Notes under the pieces: generated by a model | Databases searched by the model: none | Told to the model about the DNA's origin: nothing | What the model saw: the letters and a program-made list of their open reading frames with translations, nothing else | Translations under genes and position numbers: made by a program | Assembly (NCBI GenBank): GCA_017543005.1 | Contig: JAFWEA010000197.1 | Span: forward strand, 1 to 5,759 | Origin: Solobacterium sp. | GTDB taxonomy: Bacteria; Bacillota_I; Bacilli_A; Erysipelotrichales; Erysipelotrichaceae | Direction of reading: 5' to 3' | Length of the DNA: 5,759 nucleotides | In this document: piece after piece, positions 4,307 through 5,759 of the stretch | Position numbering within the stretch: the first letter of the stretch is position 1 | Layout of the letters: every line of letters begins with the position of its first letter

Positions 4307-4840
4307 ATGAAAAGAATCAGATACGGTCTGCTGACCTCCATGATGATGATTGCCGTGCTGATCCGCGGCATGCTGGGCATCCATGTCGTGCTCCGGCATC
4401 CGGCCCAGCCGACCCCGGCTGCTGCCCTGATGAATTTCGCGGCGGAAACCAGCGTGACGGTCAGTCTGAATGAGCCGGGTTTCAATGATATCCAGGTGAC
4501 CAGGATCGATAACGGTCCCGGTGTCTACTGCATTGTTTTTCAGTATGCCGACAGCAATACCTATACGTTCGGCATGTACCTGCGGCCGGAGGATCTGGAG
4601 ATCGGCATCTGGCATGGCATGAAGGATGAAAACGGCAATATCTGGAGCGTGAAGCGGGAAGAAGACGGTACGGTACTCTTCCTGTGCAGTGACGGCCGGG
4701 GGTTCCTGGTGTGGTGGGAGAACGGCCGGTGCTACTTCATCAGCATGGAAGCGGATGCCGCCGAGGCATCCCTGCGGCAGATGCGTGAAATCATCCGGGA
4801 AAGGATGAAGCCCATGCCGGTTGAGCAGCTTCAGACTTAA
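4307..4840 (+). CDS. Hypothetical membrane-anchored or secreted protein, 177 aa
   Basis: The N-terminus (MKRIRYG, then about 20 mostly hydrophobic residues to about 29) is a signal peptide or signal anchor; there is no lipobox Cys. A short Pro/Ala linker (HPAQPTPAAA, 31-40) leads to an extracytoplasmic domain with alternating beta-strand patterns (VYCIVFQYAD, YTFGMYLRPEDLEIG, TVLFLCSDG, GFLVWWENGRCYFI). A C-terminal charged helix follows (about 151-168). Cys residues at 74, 127 and 141 could form a disulfide. The layout of a beta-rich domain ending in a W-x-NG-x-x-YFI hairpin and a helix faintly recalls the sensor domains of DUF4367-type anti-sigma proteins. I do not claim membership and give no function. 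ATG 4307 is chosen because charged residues then directly precede the hydrophobic run. An in-frame TTG at 4298 is possible. No SD is visible at either start. The gene lies alone between the transporter terminator and the next promoter. Confidence 0.82.
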   Translation: MKRIRYGLLTSMMMIAVLIRGMLGIHVVLRHPAQPTPAAALMNFAAETSVTVSLNEPGFNDIQVTRIDNGPGVYCIVFQYADSNTYTFGMYLRPEDLEIGIWHGMKDENGNIWSVKREEDGTVLFLCSDGRGFLVWWENGRCYFISMEADAAEASLRQMREIIRERMKPMPVEQLQT

Positions 4841-4853
4841 TGATTTTGCTCAT

Positions 4854-4922
4854 AAATGCATTTGAAAACATGTATAATAAAATTACCAATATGGCGAATG
4901 CCTGAACTGATAGAAGAGGGGG
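4854..4922 (+). promoter_or_regulatory. Promoter, palindrome and SD before the DUF937 gene
   Basis: A perfect TATAAT (4873-4878), preceded directly by TG, predicts a start near 4885 and a leader of about 48 nt. No good -35 lies at 16-18 bases. Instead the perfect palindrome AAATGCATTT (4854-4863) overlaps the -35 position, where an activator or repressor might bind. GAGGGGG (4916-4922) is the SD, 10 bases before the ATG. There is no terminator after the upstream gene, so read-through may add to expression. Confidence 0.55.
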
Positions 4923-4932
4923 AAAATAATTA

Positions 4933-5759
4933 ATGAATCTGCTTCAGTTATTAATCAGTACGCTTGCGTCAAATGATTCCGTCAATTCCGTTGCCAAGAA
5001 GACAGGCCTGTCCACCAAGCTGGTCTACAAGCTCATCATGACTGCCCTGCCGATTCTGATCCGTTACATGACAAAGAATGTCGGTTCCCAGAACGGTGCG
5101 CTGTCCCTGCTCAACGCCCTGACCCAGCACAACACAACCCGGGCCATGTCCGAACAGATTGATGATGTCGACGAAGAAGACGGCGACAAGATCATCGGCC
5201 ACATCCTCGGCGATGACAAGGATCTGGTAGTCAAGAGCCTGGCCGCTGAAACCGGTGCCAAGAGCGAAGAAGTCACAAAGACTCTCGGCAGCATTGCTCC
5301 GGCTCTGCTGTCCGGTCTTGCCGCAGCTACCATGCTCGCCGCCAAGAACAAGAAGAAGCCGGCCGCTCAGCCGCTGACCGCTGCTCCGGCAGCCGCTGCT
5401 GTTGACAACACCCTGGATCTGGGTGACCTGCTGACCATGTTTGCCGGTCAGAATGCAGTCCAGCAACCGCAGACAAATGCCATGCAGGGCCTTCTCGGAA
5501 GTCTGCTTGGCGGCCAGACCCAGCAGCAGGCGCAGCCGACCGCTGCCCAGGCGCTGATGAGCGCACTGCTCGGTGGTCAGACCCAGCAGCAGGCCCAGCC
5601 GACGGCAGCCCAGTCCCTGATGGGAACACTGCTCGGCCAGCAGGCCCAGCCGCAGGCGCAGCAGCCGGCCGGTCTCAACGGACTGCTCGGCACCCTGATG
5701 AATGCCAGCCAGCCGGTCCAGCAGCAGGCCAGCTCCTTCGACGGAAGCGATCTGCTGAA
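4933..5759 (+). CDS. DUF937-family protein with repetitive Gln/Ala-rich tail (partial, 275+ aa)
   Basis: The frame starts at ATG 4933 and is still open at the right edge, so the C-terminus is missing. Residues 1-135 match the DUF937 pattern: the MNLLQLLIS start, SVNSVAKKTGLS, ALPILIRYMTKN, the SLLNALTQH segment, DEEDGDKIIGHILG (79-92), and the GSIAPALLSGLAAATM end (118-133). DUF937 proteins are widespread bacterial proteins of unknown function; a YidB-like fold is often noted. A Lys/Pro hinge (NKKKPAAQP, 138-146) leads to a low-complexity tail rich in Gln, Ala and Pro. In the tail, amphipathic blocks of the type GLLGSLL or LMSALL alternate with QTQQQAQPTAAQ linkers in 21-residue units. No signal peptide or membrane helix is evident, so it is probably cytoplasmic. 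Many C-ending codons suggest good expression. It has a strong SD and its own promoter. Confidence 0.92.
   Translation, partial: MNLLQLLISTLASNDSVNSVAKKTGLSTKLVYKLIMTALPILIRYMTKNVGSQNGALSLLNALTQHNTTRAMSEQIDDVDEEDGDKIIGHILGDDKDLVVKSLAAETGAKSEEVTKTLGSIAPALLSGLAAATMLAAKNKKKPAAQPLTAAPAAAAVDNTLDLGDLLTMFAGQNAVQQPQTNAMQGLLGSLLGGQTQQQAQPTAAQALMSALLGGQTQQQAQPTAAQSLMGTLLGQQAQPQAQQPAGLNGLLGTLMNASQPVQQQASSFDGSDLL
5503..5682 (+). repeat. 63-base in-frame tandem repeats in the DUF937 gene
   Basis: Unit 1 (5503-5565) and unit 2 (5566-5628) each encode 21 residues of the form LLGGQTQQQAQPTAAQ-x-LM-x-x. By eye they differ at 11 of 63 bases but share 18 of 21 residues. A shorter, diverged third unit (5629-5682) and the start of a fourth LLGTLM block (5683 onward) follow. 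An upstream GLLGSLL block, starting near 5488, leads into unit 1. This is coding repetition, not a mobile or CRISPR repeat. Confidence 0.8.

Noticed and set aside
4234..4473. Plus-strand frame crossing the transporter terminator
   Set aside because: It spans the terminator hairpin, has no SD, and overlaps the better-supported frame starting at 4307.
4969..5466. Minus-strand open frame opposite the DUF937 gene
   Set aside because: It is an antisense artefact of C-ending codons; the plus-strand frame matches DUF937.
5503..5759. Possible CRISPR or mobile repeat because of tandem units
   Set aside because: Units are directly adjacent, in frame, 63 bases long and conserved at the protein level, with no spacers.

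Overview
The window looks like chromosome of a low-to-mid-GC Bacillota, probably a gut-type Firmicute. An Erysipelotrichia-like host is possible but not provable here. Coding regions favour G/C-ending codons, promoters and leaders are AT-rich with near-consensus TATAAT boxes, most genes have purine-rich Shine-Dalgarno (SD) sites, and terminators are short hairpins with U-tracts. I see no rRNA, tRNA, CRISPR array, insertion sequence or phage gene.

Left part (1-1544). A non-coding strip (1-166) carries two hairpins that look like opposite-facing terminators. A minus-strand gene of unknown function (167-760) follows. It diverges from a plus-strand DsbA/FrnE-type thiol-disulfide oxidoreductase (852-1544). 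The minus-strand gene has a TATAAT box six bases from its ATG and no SD, so its mRNA may be leaderless. The oxidoreductase ends in an intrinsic terminator.

Middle (1590-4279). A YajO-like aldo/keto reductase (1637-2602) has its own likely promoter. A 320-base gap (2603-2922) then carries inverted repeats, a promoter candidate and a leader of about 175 nt. The leader holds two hairpins and a 15-codon Arg/Ser-alternating small ORF. It precedes two membrane-protein genes (2923-3744 and 3759-4244), separated by 14 bases and closed by a strong terminator (4254-4279). Together they look like a two-subunit transporter; the first resembles DUF3100 proteins. Substrate unknown.

Right part (4280-5759). 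A gene for a membrane-anchored or secreted protein of unknown function (4307-4840) is followed, behind its own promoter, by a DUF937-family gene (4933 onward). That gene has a Gln/Ala-rich, tandemly repeated C-terminal region and runs off the window edge.

The genes appear to be mostly separate transcription units rather than one pathway. Only the transporter pair is a convincing operon. The part most likely to hold undescribed biology is the 2636-2922 regulatory leader together with the split transporter it controls.
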